Assembly (NCBI GenBank): GCA_026929865.2
Contig: CM049402.1
Coordinates: forward strand, 7,373,001 to 7,437,000
From: Hyperoplus lanceolatus
Taxonomy: Eukaryota; Chordata; Actinopteri; Uranoscopiformes; Ammodytidae
Direction of reading: 5' to 3'
Length of the DNA: 64,000 nucleotides
How positions within the stretch are numbered: the first letter of the stretch is position 1; every line of letters starts with the position of its first letter. Shown in pieces: positions 1-13,006 of this stretch. Position numbers and translations under genes: made by a program. The notes beneath the pieces were generated by a model, which was not told the origin of the DNA, ran no database searches, and was given only the letters and a program-made list of their open reading frames with translations.

Positions 1-1250
1 GAAAAGATATTTGGAGATGTGAAGCCACCGCTACGGCTAAGGAAGGACAAGCTGATGTTATTTTATTTAATCAAACAACACCTGCCAACTCCATTGATCC
101 CAAGACAAATAACACACAGAAAGCAACACTACGTCTCCTCAGGTTGGGTTTAAGAGGATCTTTTGATATTCTGATTAAAAATTCATTGTGTTGAATCTGC
201 CTCGGAGTGTGTTCCATGTTGTCTCTATACTGAATCTCATTACGGCTTCAGCTGTGTGCCTGACTTTAGTATAAATACATACATAAATAACTAAATAAAT
301 AAATAAATATATCAAACTACGTCGGAGGGCATCTCGTGGCCAGAAAATTGGGTCAAAATAATGTTCCCTTGGGAGGTTTGGCCTTTTGGAATCTCTCCAG
401 CATTTGATGTGTTTGCTGTATGAATAAGCTTTAACCTCATGTGAGCAAACTGTACCAGTAAATGTGCACACGCCAGCAAGACGGAGAAAAACTGTCGAAA
501 AAGCAGGATGCGTTATTAGTTTTTCCCCTGTGCTAAATTTCAGTGAGCCATGCAGTGCTTTATTATTGTAGCATTTATAGTAACAATTGATAGCACTCTC
601 GCGGAAATGTCGACATTTTTAGTAGCAGTGTTCCTTAAGAGATCATGATATTATCCCTGCCAGACATTTCTGAGCTGAAGTCGGATCATAACATGAGACT
701 GTATGTGACAAACATTCCATGCTTTCTCAGCCACATCTAAACTATTCCGGTCAGTCAACCACCCTCCTTTCTGCCATCCCTATCCCCTATGGAGGCCCTG
801 CATTCCCCCCAGAGCATGTAACCTCATCCTGGGCCGTTACTGTACCACTCATCCAGCCACCTCAACAGGCCCTTAGAGAGAGCGTGGCCCTGCTGGCCTC
901 CATATCACATCATTACATTACTGTACTGTACTATACGGTGGTTCATGTTTTTTCTCAGAGGCTTTTGCACAGTCATGGCGCTTACCAAACACACTCAGCG
1001 CTGCTTGTTTACTCTTTCCATTTGACATGAATCCTTAGCCTGCATTTATTTCAAAAATGGCATTTTCCAAGAAAAGTGTGTTTTTTGCAGAAATAGACCA
1101 GCTATTTTTTTACCTTGACCTTTACCTTTGATGGATAATGAACTGTTTCACAGGAACTTAATGCAATACAGATGAAGATAGGTTTATATGGTGACAAATG
1201 TTAAGACAGAGAATGGATGTGTCCATCTGTGCATTTGTGGCTGTCTACGC

Positions 1251-1253
<3 letters not shown>

Positions 1254-1325
<72 letters not shown>
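1254..1325. repeat. (GT)n microsatellite
   Basis: About 36 nearly perfect GT units just left of the hAT insertion. Confidence 0.98.
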
Positions 1326-1328
<3 letters not shown>

Positions 1329-1367
1329 AGTGTTTGACACATGCGTGCATATGGACATGCCATAAAC

Positions 1368-2403
1368 CAGTGCTTCTCAATTATTTTCTGTCATGCCCCC
1401 CCTAGGAGACTGAAATTTTTTCGCGACCCCCCTAAATTGAAATACTATTGAGAACCTGCTAATATTTATTTATTTATCTGTATAAGAGTTATATATGAGT
1501 TTGAGTTGCTTGCACCAGCATTCTGCATACAATCACCTTATTATTAAAATAGATTAATAAAATGTGACATCTGCAACATCTTAAAACAATTTCCAAGTTT
1601 ATTAACTCAATTTGTAACATTTAAACAAGACCGTTCAGTCTGTGTGAATCTCAAAACACAGAAACAAGAGCAAATGATTCACTGGGGTTTTCATTTAATT
1701 AATAACATTTTTAAACAGTAAACATTGGTCACTTGTCAGTCAGCTTCATCAGCTTATTCCCTTTCAAAAATATATATGACTTAAAAATAAACATTACTCT
1801 TTGTGTGCAACATTTGCAACAATATTTAATGTACAATTTGCATACTTTCCCTGAACATAACAGAAGACATTAAAAAAGCCTTGAACCCTGAACTATTTGA
1901 AACTGGCAGCTACATCAGTTTGAGCTTTTTTAATATAACTAAATTCACCTTCACAATTATTTTGAACTTATTTCCCTATTTGTCTGTTTTATATGAACAC
2001 ATTCTGCTTATAATACACAAAAATACAATTTGCTCTGTATTTTAGTGGCTGCAGTGAGCCCTCTTTGCAGTGCACATCATTCCAAATCTGGGCTTCAAAC
2101 TTGATACTGCTACTCTTAACTCTTGCTCAATGTTAAGCTGGGACCTGTACTTTGTCTTGAGTGCAGCAACAGTGGAAAAGCCCATCTCACACAGATAGGA
2201 TGTGGCAAAGGGTAGTAAGATGTTGACAGCCTTCTGTCCAATGAGTGGATACTCCCTTTCTTTGTAAGATCTAAATTCTGTTACACTTCTGACCCTTGGT
2301 ATAATGTTTATTTAAAAAAAAAAAAATATATATAAAAAAAAAAAAATTAAAAAAAACACTAAGTCCCCCCTGCCGCTCGCGCCCCACCATTTGAGAAGCA
2401 CTG
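1368..2403 (-). mobile_element. hAT transposon, internally deleted, with 8-bp target duplication
   Basis: Termini CAGTGCTTCTCAA and TTGAGAAGCACTG are inverted repeats, and the direct repeat CCATAAAC flanks the element on both sides (1360-1367 and 2404-2411). This is the hAT hallmark. The minus strand keeps the transposase C-terminus (separate entry). The 5' two thirds of the gene is gone; an A-rich stretch (2311-2357) lies where it should start. The perfect TSD suggests the insertion is fairly young. It sits inside gria3 intron 2. Confidence 0.9.
2042..2278 (-). pseudogene. hAT transposase C-terminal fragment (ZBED5-like dimerisation region)
   Basis: The minus strand reads REYPLIGQKAVNILLPFATS, then YLCEMGFSTVAALKTKYRSQ, then LNIEQELRVAVSSLKPRFGM and so on to a stop after AHCSH, 78 residues in all. 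LLPF.TSYLCE.GFS....LKTKYR..L is the conserved hAT C-terminal motif seen in ZBED5 and SCAND3-type transposases; the tail KPRF..MC..K.AHCSH is also typical. The frame is clean over these residues but has no N-terminal part, zinc finger or catalytic triad, so it is non-functional on its own. Confidence 0.88.
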
Positions 2404-3507
2404 CCATAAACAAACCTCCATCTGTGCCTTGTACACAGCTGGACTGTGACAACATGTCCCAGTACGAACCCCATAGCCTGGAGAACTCTATATGAAACAC
2501 ACACACACACACACACACATGCTCTCCATATCTAAGCAATATCTAAAGCATTATTTGAATTAATTCATTATCCTCTTGCTTTCCCTTACTGCAGTCTCTA
2601 GCAACTTTTTCACCAAAGCTACCAGGGACTTTTAGTTCTAGTGTTCCTCTTCAAAGAACTTAAAGGTTCCTATTGCCCGGTGTTGTCTGTGTTTCCACCG
2701 TGGCCTGAAGTCACAGGAGGTTTATGCAAATCAGGCTGATGAAGTATGGAAAAGCACTAAAGTAAAGTAACTGCACATTTTTAAGATGGCTGCCAAGTTA
2801 GCCCTTTTAACGTGCTTTTTTCCTAGAAGTGTCTGTAGTTGGTTGATTTGAACAATGTTGGTGTTGATTCCTATGTTTGTTGGATCTCTTGGATTTTGTG
2901 ATTTTAGGCAGTGCCCAACCAATATATTCAGTCAGCTTTGGCCAATATTGGCCTATCACATCAGTAACTGCTTCAGTACCTATGCCATCAGATTTGCACC
3001 GATATGAAACCTTTTTGTAGAGAACATAACACGGGAAAAAGATACTCGAGGTTATTTAGAAATGGTGTCACCCCGTAGCTTGTCCATCTAAGCAGCACAT
3101 GTGGGCTGACACGGAAAAGTTCCTGCGGTGGAAATTAGTCTTTTGTCTCTCTCCTACTACTTTCAGCTCCCCCTCTCTTTCCCAGCTCCCTCCTGCCATG
3201 TTCCCCAGGTCACACCTTTAGAGCTTGGTTACAGTCTGTTTCTATGGCATCACTACCAACCACCTGAGGAGCTTCTCTGGACCGTAGCCCTGTCTCTGTC
3301 AGGCCATGTGCATGCTGAAAAAAACACGTCCGCCTGTCGCATTGTATACCACCCATTCACACAACAACACAGACAACAACAGCCCCCAGAAGCAAAACTC
3401 AACAATGGATGCAAAGATTTGGTGAGGGCCCTTTCGCGTGTGCTTCAAACCATATGCTGTTTGCCACATATCCTCAGTCATGTTGTAGGCCGCCAGTGTT
3501 AAGAGTT

Positions 3508-3518
3508 TGTGTGTGTGT

Positions 3519-3566
<48 letters not shown>

Positions 3567-3570
3567 GCGC
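3508..3570. repeat. (GT)n microsatellite with GC interruptions
   Basis: GT units with a few GCGT interruptions. A smaller CA array lies at 2496-2519. Confidence 0.95.
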
Positions 3571-4256
3571 CTGTGCATTTCTGGGCAAGGTGTGCAGAGC
3601 TAGCATTCTCTGGGTGGGCGTAAAGGTCAGTGAAGATGATGTGTTTTTCAGGAGGTGTCGTGTCTAGACTAAACCCGGGCTCTTGCACTCTGTTATCAAG
3701 TTGACAATGTTGATGTCTCACCATATGTAATGCAAGCATCTGCTGGAGTCTTCTCCGTGATCACTAAATAAAAAATGCCACGCGTCTTCAAGGGCCCCAC
3801 ACACTTTCTGATCCTGATGGTGTACCCACAACAACACATTATCACCACAGATCATCCTGCGTCACGTGGAGCACTTCTTTAGGTCAGAAAAACATTATGA
3901 GAAATTGCGCAGTAAATCATTTTTCTGCACATGACTTCAGAGTGACAACACAGCAGCAGTGACCACTAGCATCAGATGCTGCTACTCCAACTGCTAGTCC
4001 CTTGAAGCAGAATTTCTTTGAGGAAAAATATGTGTTTGCTTTTTTGCCAAGAGTTAGAAAGACTGTAAGATTGATACCGGCTCATATGTTTGAATGGTAA
4101 ACATTAAGCTACAACCAGTTTAGTTCTGGACAAAGACTGGTAACAAGGGGAAACAATTAGCCAAGCCCTGGCCAAAGTTGATGGAATATGCCTACCAGCA
4201 CCTCTCTAACATAATAACACTTTATATTTATTTTAATCCATAGGGAAACCAAAGTG

Positions 4257-4474
4257 CAAAACCACTTTTTGCAGTTAGATTCAGGGCCAGTCAGGGCAGA
4301 CTGGGCTTTTTGGAAGGCGGGGCTTAAAGAGACAGGCTCTTAAACGGAGCGTTTCAGACAAAGGCGGAGATGCCGAAATGGCCCTCTAACAAATACAACC
4401 ATGAAAAAAGGTTTTTAATAGAAACCAAAATTACAATTTTGAACCTCAAAATGAGAATAATATGTGACCTTTAA
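4257..4474. repeat. MITE-like interspersed repeat, copy 1 (partial)
   Basis: Shares GCAGACTGGGCTTTTTGGAA, AAGGCGGGGCTTAAAGAGAC and the end ATAATATGTGACCTTTAA with the fuller copy at 14671-15136. The left end is degraded or missing. Confidence 0.6.
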
Positions 4475-6181
4475 ATACATTCTCTATATACATGATTTGT
4501 GAGCATTAGAGGTGCTGGTAGGCCGACTCTGTCACCTATTGCTACCAGGCTAGAGCTGTTTCCCGTGTTCCTTGTCTTTACGCTAGGCTAACCAATTTCT
4601 GAATCCAGCTACATAGTTACCGTAAAAACATGGCATTAGTATCAGTCTTTTCATTTGACTCTCGGCAAGAAAGCAAAAAGGCGTATTTCACAAAATGACA
4701 AACTATGCCTTTAACCTCATCTTCTCAATCTCAACCACGTTCCTTCCAGTCACCCTGCTTTTCTCTCTTGTCCCTCGTTTTGACTTGCCTTCAGAAATGT
4801 CAAATGCATTAAGAGGGAACGTCTTTTTTGCTTCCTGTGCCCTATATATCTGCCTACAGTAGCTAGTCTACCGCGGTGGGACACGGTGGCTGAAACACTG
4901 CAGCCAAAGATGCATCTTCTGCTGCTGCTTGCCAGGGGTTAAGAACCTGGAGGATTCAATAAAAGCGGGGTAGGCCCATTTTAAAGAGGCTGGCAAGAGG
5001 GGACACAGACCATTAGCCTAATGACAGAATGAGCAATGAGGAATGGGGAGATGCGATTCAAGAGCCAAGCATTGCAAAATCTGCCTTTAACAGGAATCAA
5101 GGCGAGTAATCTAATAAATAGTGTGGCAAAGGGGATCCGGAGAGAGGGGGGAGCTTGTTTTTTCTCTCCCGCCTCAGGTAAAGGAAGGAGAATAAGAAGG
5201 GTAAACAGGAGAGAGAAGGATGGCGCTGTCATTAAGTTGGTTAGCCGTGACCATCAGGAACATTAATGCTGTCTGCTCTTGCTTTCTTCAAAAACCCGGC
5301 GTAGCCTTTGCTTTGAACCTGTTGTCTCTGTGAGCGTATATACCTGCCTCCGACTTTCCACGGCTATTATGGACCCTGCACTGGTAATTACGCATTTCAA
5401 AATTTCTGATGTCACTTCAAAGCAACAACATTGCTAGCCACCAAAGCACACACACACCATGCCTTCTGCAAGAACAAAGCCAAAAGCCTTTAAGGATTAC
5501 TGTATAGCCACGCATTGTTTTGCTGCCGGTCACTAATTCAATTAATAGAATAGAACGAGGCTTTTAACTGACTTGAAAGAAATTGCTCTGGCTCAACACT
5601 CTGCCTGCATCATCAAACCTAAGGTCTTAAATTTGTTGTTTTTCTGAAAAAGGCAAAAAAATAAAACGACTGCAAGTTTAATATGCCAGAGTTTGTGCAT
5701 TTTCCTCTTGTTCATCTGAGCCTCTATTATATTGCTTTTAAAAGATGTGCAGCAAATGAGGGGGGAGTGATCTAACACATTGAGTCAGAGTATAGAGGGC
5801 TTTGGCCTTGTGTGTCTGTCCCAGAGTTAAAGGGAGAATGCACACTATAAAGCTTAACAACAACATCAGCTATGAGTAAAAAAGTCCAAGCCGATGCATA
5901 AACAAACGCTGTCATTTGAATGACTCTGCAAAGGCCTGGCAGCCATTTCTCATCTCCATCAAAGCAATGAAGCTTGCCTCAAAATAGACCCACTCCCCCA
6001 AACCAGCACGAATGCCACGTTTGTAAAAATCTAGGTTGAGAATGCCCGGTCATAAAAATAAAAATAAACAGTGTTGCTGACATAGGTCTGAGTCATCCAC
6101 GTGCTAGGGCTATTGATGACGAAGGGAATTTGAATGTCCACTAAGTAATTGTGACAGCGCTGACCAATTCAAAAAACTCAG

Positions 6182-6182
<1 letters not shown>

Positions 6183-6253
<71 letters not shown>
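6183..6253. repeat. (CA)n microsatellite
   Basis: About 35 perfect CA units in gria3 intron 2. Confidence 0.98.
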
Positions 6254-6255
<2 letters not shown>

Positions 6256-7962
6256 AGGTATTCACTTCACCCACAGGCAAAAGGCTGGAAGGCCAGGAAG
6301 TCAGCAGAAAAGTGATATTTAATAAGCGTCATCTCTGTTTTGCTACACTACATCGGGAGAGACAATCCGAGGTGCTTGTGGACTGTTGTGAGCTCAGCAT
6401 GAGCTGTCTGTGCTTTACGAGCTTCAGCTTGACGAGAGACTCAGGGGCGCTACCTTGGAAGAAGTCTTTAGATCATGTATCACACGTTCCAGATAAGAAA
6501 AAGAAAGCTGAATCTCAGACATTTTCAAATAGCAGCCAAGGCTCAAGGTTTTTTTTTAAATTATTTTACAATTAACTAGAGGACCTGTTAAGGCGAGACA
6601 TGGCAGGCAAAAACATATTTTTAATCATCGTTATAATGTTACTAATCAGCTGGCAAAGTTTCATGACGATAGGTTATAACATAGTACCCCATTCACCTGC
6701 AGTGTCTTTCCTTAAGTTAACTAAAGCTATTTTTCTTTGGTTTTCAGAAGGTATCCCTTTATAATGTAGCAGGCCAAACCTTCACAGAATGCACATTAGA
6801 TACATTTCAAGTAGAGCAGATTATAACTATGAACATCAAATAAGACGAGATGCTCTTACCAATGGAATGGCACTTGACAACATCTATCCCCATTTTGACA
6901 TTACCGAGCAATGCATTTCTTTTTAAGCACTGTTTTTTCCCTTTGCATCATTAAAAATCCCATACATAGTTTTCTTGTGACTGGAAGTTCAAGGCCGTCC
7001 AGAGACAGTTGCTCTTGATGGAGAAAGAAAAAGAAAAACGGGGCCACCACTGCTCCCTCAGGAAGCCCTTCCTCTCGCTAAAGCTCGGTCTGCCCTGGAA
7101 TTTAATTAGATTCTGATATCAAGCCCCTTTTTTCCCTTCCTATGCTTTGCCTTGCTCTTCAATGCGCGTGAAATTGCACGGCACTATCTATTATTTATTC
7201 ACCCTTGTTTGCTTATTGTTTCTTATGGCTGCCTTCGTTAGGGAGTTAGCTCTGCTGCCTCTGTGATATGACGCTCTTGCTTTATTCGACCCATCCACTG
7301 CAGGTCTGAGCCCTGACTCATTTGTGCTGCCGTTGGTTTGGGGGGAGCTATGGATTTTTTTTCTTCCTCTTCTTCTTCTTCCCCCCTTTCACCCAATGAC
7401 AGCGCGGTGAGGTGCTATGAGGGCTGGATGCTAATGAGCTGACTCTGCAATGCTGGGGGGGGGGAGGGGGGAGTGCTCTGGAACACAGGGAGGGAGTCAG
7501 AAGGGCCATTATGGGGTTAGAGCAGGGACTCGTCCTCACCGACCAGCCAGCCACACACACAGACAGACAGGCAGAGAGAGCCGCCGCGTGTCTCCACAGT
7601 AGCCCCATTCAAGCCAAACTCAACGCTACATTTAAGGAGACTTCACGGAATACTATATTCTCAATCCCCCGAAAGGCTATTTTTTCACAAGTTTGTGTAC
7701 ACTCTGTGTCTGCCGATTTCAAGAGGGTACAGAGAAAGGGGGGTTATGTGTTGGTTAAGCCACTGCACCAGTTGCATCATGGGATTGACCATGACCACGT
7801 AATATGAACCATAGAGGGACATGGGGGAAATAAAGCAGGTCTTGTCTTTAATAGATACTATACTAATGTATGTAATGGACATTAAATATATTTCGTTTAT
7901 TTACAAAGCACTCCCAATGCTTCCATACAACACTGTTCATGAATATCACATAAACTATTCCT

Positions 7963-8127
<165 letters not shown>

Positions 8128-8548
8128 GTCTTGTCAAGGCCATGCATTCATACAGCATACATGTTGCCAGGGGAACTTATTTTACAATGTGGAATTCACG
8201 TGTTTATGTAATGTTTCTTCCGTGACACAAACTCAAAGCTGACGCCAATATGAAAATGACACAACAGTTGACCATACAACAGCGGTTTCCAATCATAGCT
8301 GCTTTGTGTCTGTAGTAAGTGTTATGATCTGTTTAAATAAATATACGTATCTGGAAAAAAGGATGTTAGATTATGGTTTAAAAAAGACGAGTATGTGTGT
8401 AGCCTACATTAGGAAAAAACTAGATTTGAAAGATGAGAAGATGAACTTGACTGGCAATCCCGGATTGAGATGTAGCCCGTACACGCTCCACGCCATATGA
8501 GTTTGACATGAATAATTCTGCTCATTCTGCATGGACAGAAGTGATGGG

Positions 8549-8583
8549 TGTGCGTGTGTGTGTGTGTGCGTCAGAGTGTATCA

Positions 8584-8630
<47 letters not shown>

Positions 8631-8660
8631 GCGTGTATATGTCAATGTGCGTGTGTGTTG
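8549..8660. repeat. (GT)n microsatellite, interrupted
   Basis: Ends about 40 bp from the exon 2 donor of gria3, on the intron side, and is followed by a G-rich run (8660-8675). Confidence 0.95.
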
Positions 8661-8702
8661 GGGGGGGGAGGGGGGCATGCCTGTAATAGAAAGCACACTT
8701 AC

Positions 8703-8861
8703 ACGCATGGGTGACCGAAAAGCTGTTGGACGACTCGAGGTTGTCGACGTTGTAGTTGAGGTGGAAAGGCTTCTCCGTGGTGTTTTGGTTGGTGTTGTAG
8801 AGTTGGACAGCGAACCTGAACGCGCTGTGCTCCTGCACCGTGGAACGCATGAACAGTCCCC
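8703..8861 (-). CDS. gria3: gria3 exon 2: amino-terminal domain, first segment
   Basis: After acceptor TTTTTTATAG the exon reads [20 protein letters not shown], then [20 protein letters not shown], then [13 protein letters not shown], and ends at donor GTAAGTGT. The 159 nt plus the 79 of exon 1 leave phase 1 again; the next exon should begin with the rest of a Phe codon and CSQF, as in the family. The segment is the first lobe of the amino-terminal (LIVBP-like) domain that drives subunit assembly. The residues [29 protein letters not shown] are GRIA3-specific; GRIA1, 2 and 4 differ strongly here. NTT is an N-glycosylation sequon. No stop or frameshift is visible. The reading frame and both splice sites look functional. 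Confidence 0.93.
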
Positions 8862-9328
8862 CTATAAAAAAGAGAGACGCACAGCCAAGATCAGACAGTG
8901 CTTTCACAGTCCGTGCCTTGATTAAGTCTACTAGACCTCATTTTGTTCAGTAAGGAAGAACTCTATAGGCTCAGTCCCACTGTAATACAAAGAGAGCTGC
9001 TTGTTATCTCATATAACAACTATCGTGCATTTTTTGACCAGTGGTGCGCCTGTCTGCAACTCTTCAGATCAGAGACTTGAAGGTCTCACGTCTTCGTTAG
9101 TGTCCACTCCGCTTAATCTATTCATCACAGCGCCACAGGCATCAATGGATGTAGCTTTTATCTACAGTTTTCCAGCATCAGCGAAAATCAAGTTGATCTC
9201 TATCATTGCGCAGAGCTCCGGCGCTCCGTACGGACCCCATGAAATAGCTATCTTGCATTTTATTCCACCTATGCAAACCACCCCCCCCCACCCCCCTTAT
9301 CCAAATTTGAACATAGCGAAACACTTAC
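8862..9328 (-). other. gria3: gria3 intron 1 (467 bp)
   Basis: The intron runs from donor GTAAGT (9328 downward) to an acceptor with a T-rich tract ending TTTTTTATAG (8862). It is short for an AMPA receptor gene. It contains a C-rich run near 9283-9296 on the plus strand and no recognisable repeat. Confidence 0.85.
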
Positions 9329-9407
9329 CGATATTAATCTGATTGGGAAATCCTGCGGACGATCTGTCAACGAGCCACAGTAGGAACAAAACCACGCGTT
9401 GTGCCAT
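9329..9407 (-). CDS. gria3: gria3 exon 1 (coding part): signal peptide and start of the mature AMPA receptor subunit
   Basis: The minus strand reads MAQRVVLFLLWLVDRSSAG followed by FPNQINIG, then a donor GTAAGTGT. This is 26 codons plus one base, so the intron is phase 1. A hydrophobic core (VVLFLLWLV) and a small-residue SSA|G site make a normal signal peptide that delivers the receptor to the ER and the postsynaptic membrane. GFPNQINIG matches the GFPNTISIG start of mature mammalian GRIA3. The start codon sits in a good context (GAAAATGG). AMPA receptor subunits are tetrameric glutamate-gated cation channels for fast excitatory transmission. The joined exon 1 and exon 2 reading supports this start. 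Which teleost paralogue (gria3a or gria3b) this is cannot be decided here. Confidence 0.9.
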
Positions 9408-9640
9408 TTTCTCTCTCCTCTCCGACCTAATCTGTTCAACTCCTCAAAGGGGTCTTACTGCGTCCGAGTAAAATTCATATGTTTCTGGATGGAAGCCGGG
9501 GCGCGATGGAAATCCAGTGGGAAGATGATGGTCGCTCACAGTGCACCAATTAGGTTCATTGAGGTGCAGCCCGTATACAGCTGCAGAGCAACTGAGAGAG
9601 AGTCAGAGAGAGAGAGAGGGAGAGAGAGAGAGAGAGTCAA

Positions 9641-9706
<66 letters not shown>

Positions 9707-9710
9707 CTGT
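9408..9710 (-). promoter_or_regulatory. gria3: gria3 5' leader and proximal upstream region with a pyrimidine repeat
   Basis: Upstream of the ATG the gene strand carries a long TC (plus-strand GA) tract at about 9592-9700, 185-290 bp before the start codon. No TATA box is obvious close by, and the start site cannot be placed. Whether the tract is transcribed is unknown. A dinucleotide repeat in the 5' leader is known to restrain translation in mammalian GRIA2; a similar role here is only an analogy. Confidence 0.4.
9592..9700. repeat. (GA)n tract upstream of gria3
   Basis: Imperfect GA repeat with GTCA interruptions and a perfect stretch at about 9654-9699. Confidence 0.97.
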
Positions 9711-11427
<1,717 letters not shown>

Positions 11428-11597
11428 CAGGGAGACCAGATCCCAATTCACCAGATGTGGGACAAAGACTACGTTTGTGCGGGACAATGCGGGACTAAGT
11501 GCCGTTTTTTTAGCAAAATAAACTCGTGTCACCACCGGTAATGCCAGAGTACGGTGGCGCTGAGCATTCACCAAATAAAAAAAAGTTTCACAGCAGG

Positions 11598-11659
11598 ATC
11601 TCGTAATTACAAGATAAGGATCTCTTAATTACGAGAAAAGATCTCATATTTACGAGATA
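11598..11659. repeat. Self-complementary minisatellite, left arm (3 units)
   Basis: Three degenerate units of the palindrome ATCTCGTAATTACGAGAT, about 24 bp apart. Confidence 0.8.
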
Positions 11660-12395
11660 AGGATCACCCTCTCATTCATCAATAACGATGTCTGTGTGTG
11701 TGTGTTTGTGTGCAGATGAGGTGAACCTAGCCATAGGAAAACGTAGGCAATTGCCTTGGTTTCCGGACTACAATGGGCCCCATAATCAATACAATTATTT
11801 TAAATATTTCTTTACTGTTCATTCATTAATCAGCGATCACATCGGGAAATGAGGGACACACTTTCACTTTTTATATGCAGTTTGTTCATTATGAGCCACC
11901 GGAGCCACCGTACTGTGTTGCCTCATCCAATCAGAATGCCCGGTGGGCTAGTTCACTTTTACCTCCTGTGTGTTACTGTATCGGAGCGCAGTTTTATTGA
12001 ATGCTTTGATTAAATGCAGTCGTTAAACTCGGTGTGATCCATGACTCATACAAACACATAAGAACTTTCTACAAGGAGGGCATGGCAATGAGTATAGCCA
12101 AGTCAACTTTGTGCAGATATGCAGTCACTGGGACTGTTCAGGAGAAAAACCCTGTCGGACCTCAGCAGCTGATCATGGGCGTAAAGCCGAAAGTGTGTCC
12201 CTCAGTACCCGATGCGATCGCTGATTAATGAATGAACAGTAAACAAATATTTAAAATAATTGTATTGATTATGGGGCCCATTGTAGTCCGGAAACCAAGG
12301 CTATTGCCTACGTTTTCCTATGGCTAGGTTCACCTCGTCTGCACACAAATACACACACACAGACATCGTTATTGATGAATGAGAGGGTGATCCTT

Positions 12396-12522
12396 ATCTC
12401 GTAATTACGAGATCTTTATCTCGTAATTACGAGATACTTATCTCGTAAATACGAGATCTTTTCTCGTAATTACGAGATCCTAATCTCTTAATTACAAGAT
12501 ATTATCTCGTAATTACGAGATC
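12396..12522. repeat. Self-complementary minisatellite, right arm (about 6 units)
   Basis: Six units of ATCTCGTAATTACGAGAT at 21-25 bp spacing; several are perfect 18-bp palindromes. The other arm has only three units, so copy number changed after the inverted structure formed. Confidence 0.88.
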
Positions 12523-13006
12523 CTGCTGTGAAACTTTTTTTTATTTGGTGAATGCTCAGAGCCACCGTACCAGAGACACAGCTTTCTATATTAAAAAAAA
12601 CACTATCTTTAGATCAGCGCTCAGCAGTTAAGTTAGCTACTGTTAAACAAATAGAGCATTAAGGCTGCGGCTTCACATTAAAAGCATTTCACTGGCTTCA
12701 CATTAGCATTTCGCTTGACAAACGTGAGTTGGCTTTTATTTTGAAGTAACAGGAAGGTAAACGCTGAAGCACTGCAGGCAGCACCTTCACAGAGCTCACT
12801 GAGCCCAGCAGCCCAATACACACACACAGACAAACACACAGACAAACAGAGACTGCTGTCTCCTCACAGCTATCGGATAAATGCCAGATTATAAAACACG
12901 CATTTAAAAAGGGGGGCTCACTTTCAATAACAATGCGGGACAACGTCTCAATTTGCAGGACGTGTGAAAAGTAATGGAAATGCGATCTGGTCACCCTAGA
13001 AGGGGA

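Larger units (their letters stand above)
11550..12569. mobile_element. Foldback (long inverted repeat) element nested in the hAT-like element
   Basis: Begins TACGGTGGCGCTGAGCATTC and ends with the inverse, GAATGCTCAGAGCCACCGTA. CCAGAG flanks it on both sides (11544-11549 and 12570-12575), a 6-bp duplication. The arms (11550-11868 and about 12188-12569) are near-identical inverted copies of more than 300 bp that would form a large hairpin. The spacer (about 320 bp) contains another GAGCCACCGTA at about 11901-11911, so the element may be a composite of two units. A 64-codon frame at 12034-12228 matches nothing I recognise. Confidence 0.8.
11428..12998. mobile_element. hAT-like element (outer) with 8-bp target duplication
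   Basis: The ends are CAGGGAGACCAGATC and GATCTGGTCACCCTA, inverted repeats of the YAGGGTGACCAGATC type. The 8-bp direct repeat GAAGGGGA flanks them (11420-11427 and 12999-13006). Subterminal GCGGGACAATGCGGGAC on the left and AATGCGGGACAACGTC on the right are further family signature. No transposase frame survives. A foldback element occupies the middle (11550-12569). Confidence 0.78.

Noticed and set aside
12034-12228. 64-codon frame in the foldback spacer as a transposase
   Set aside because: It runs into the inverted arm and shows no catalytic or DNA-binding motif that I recognise.
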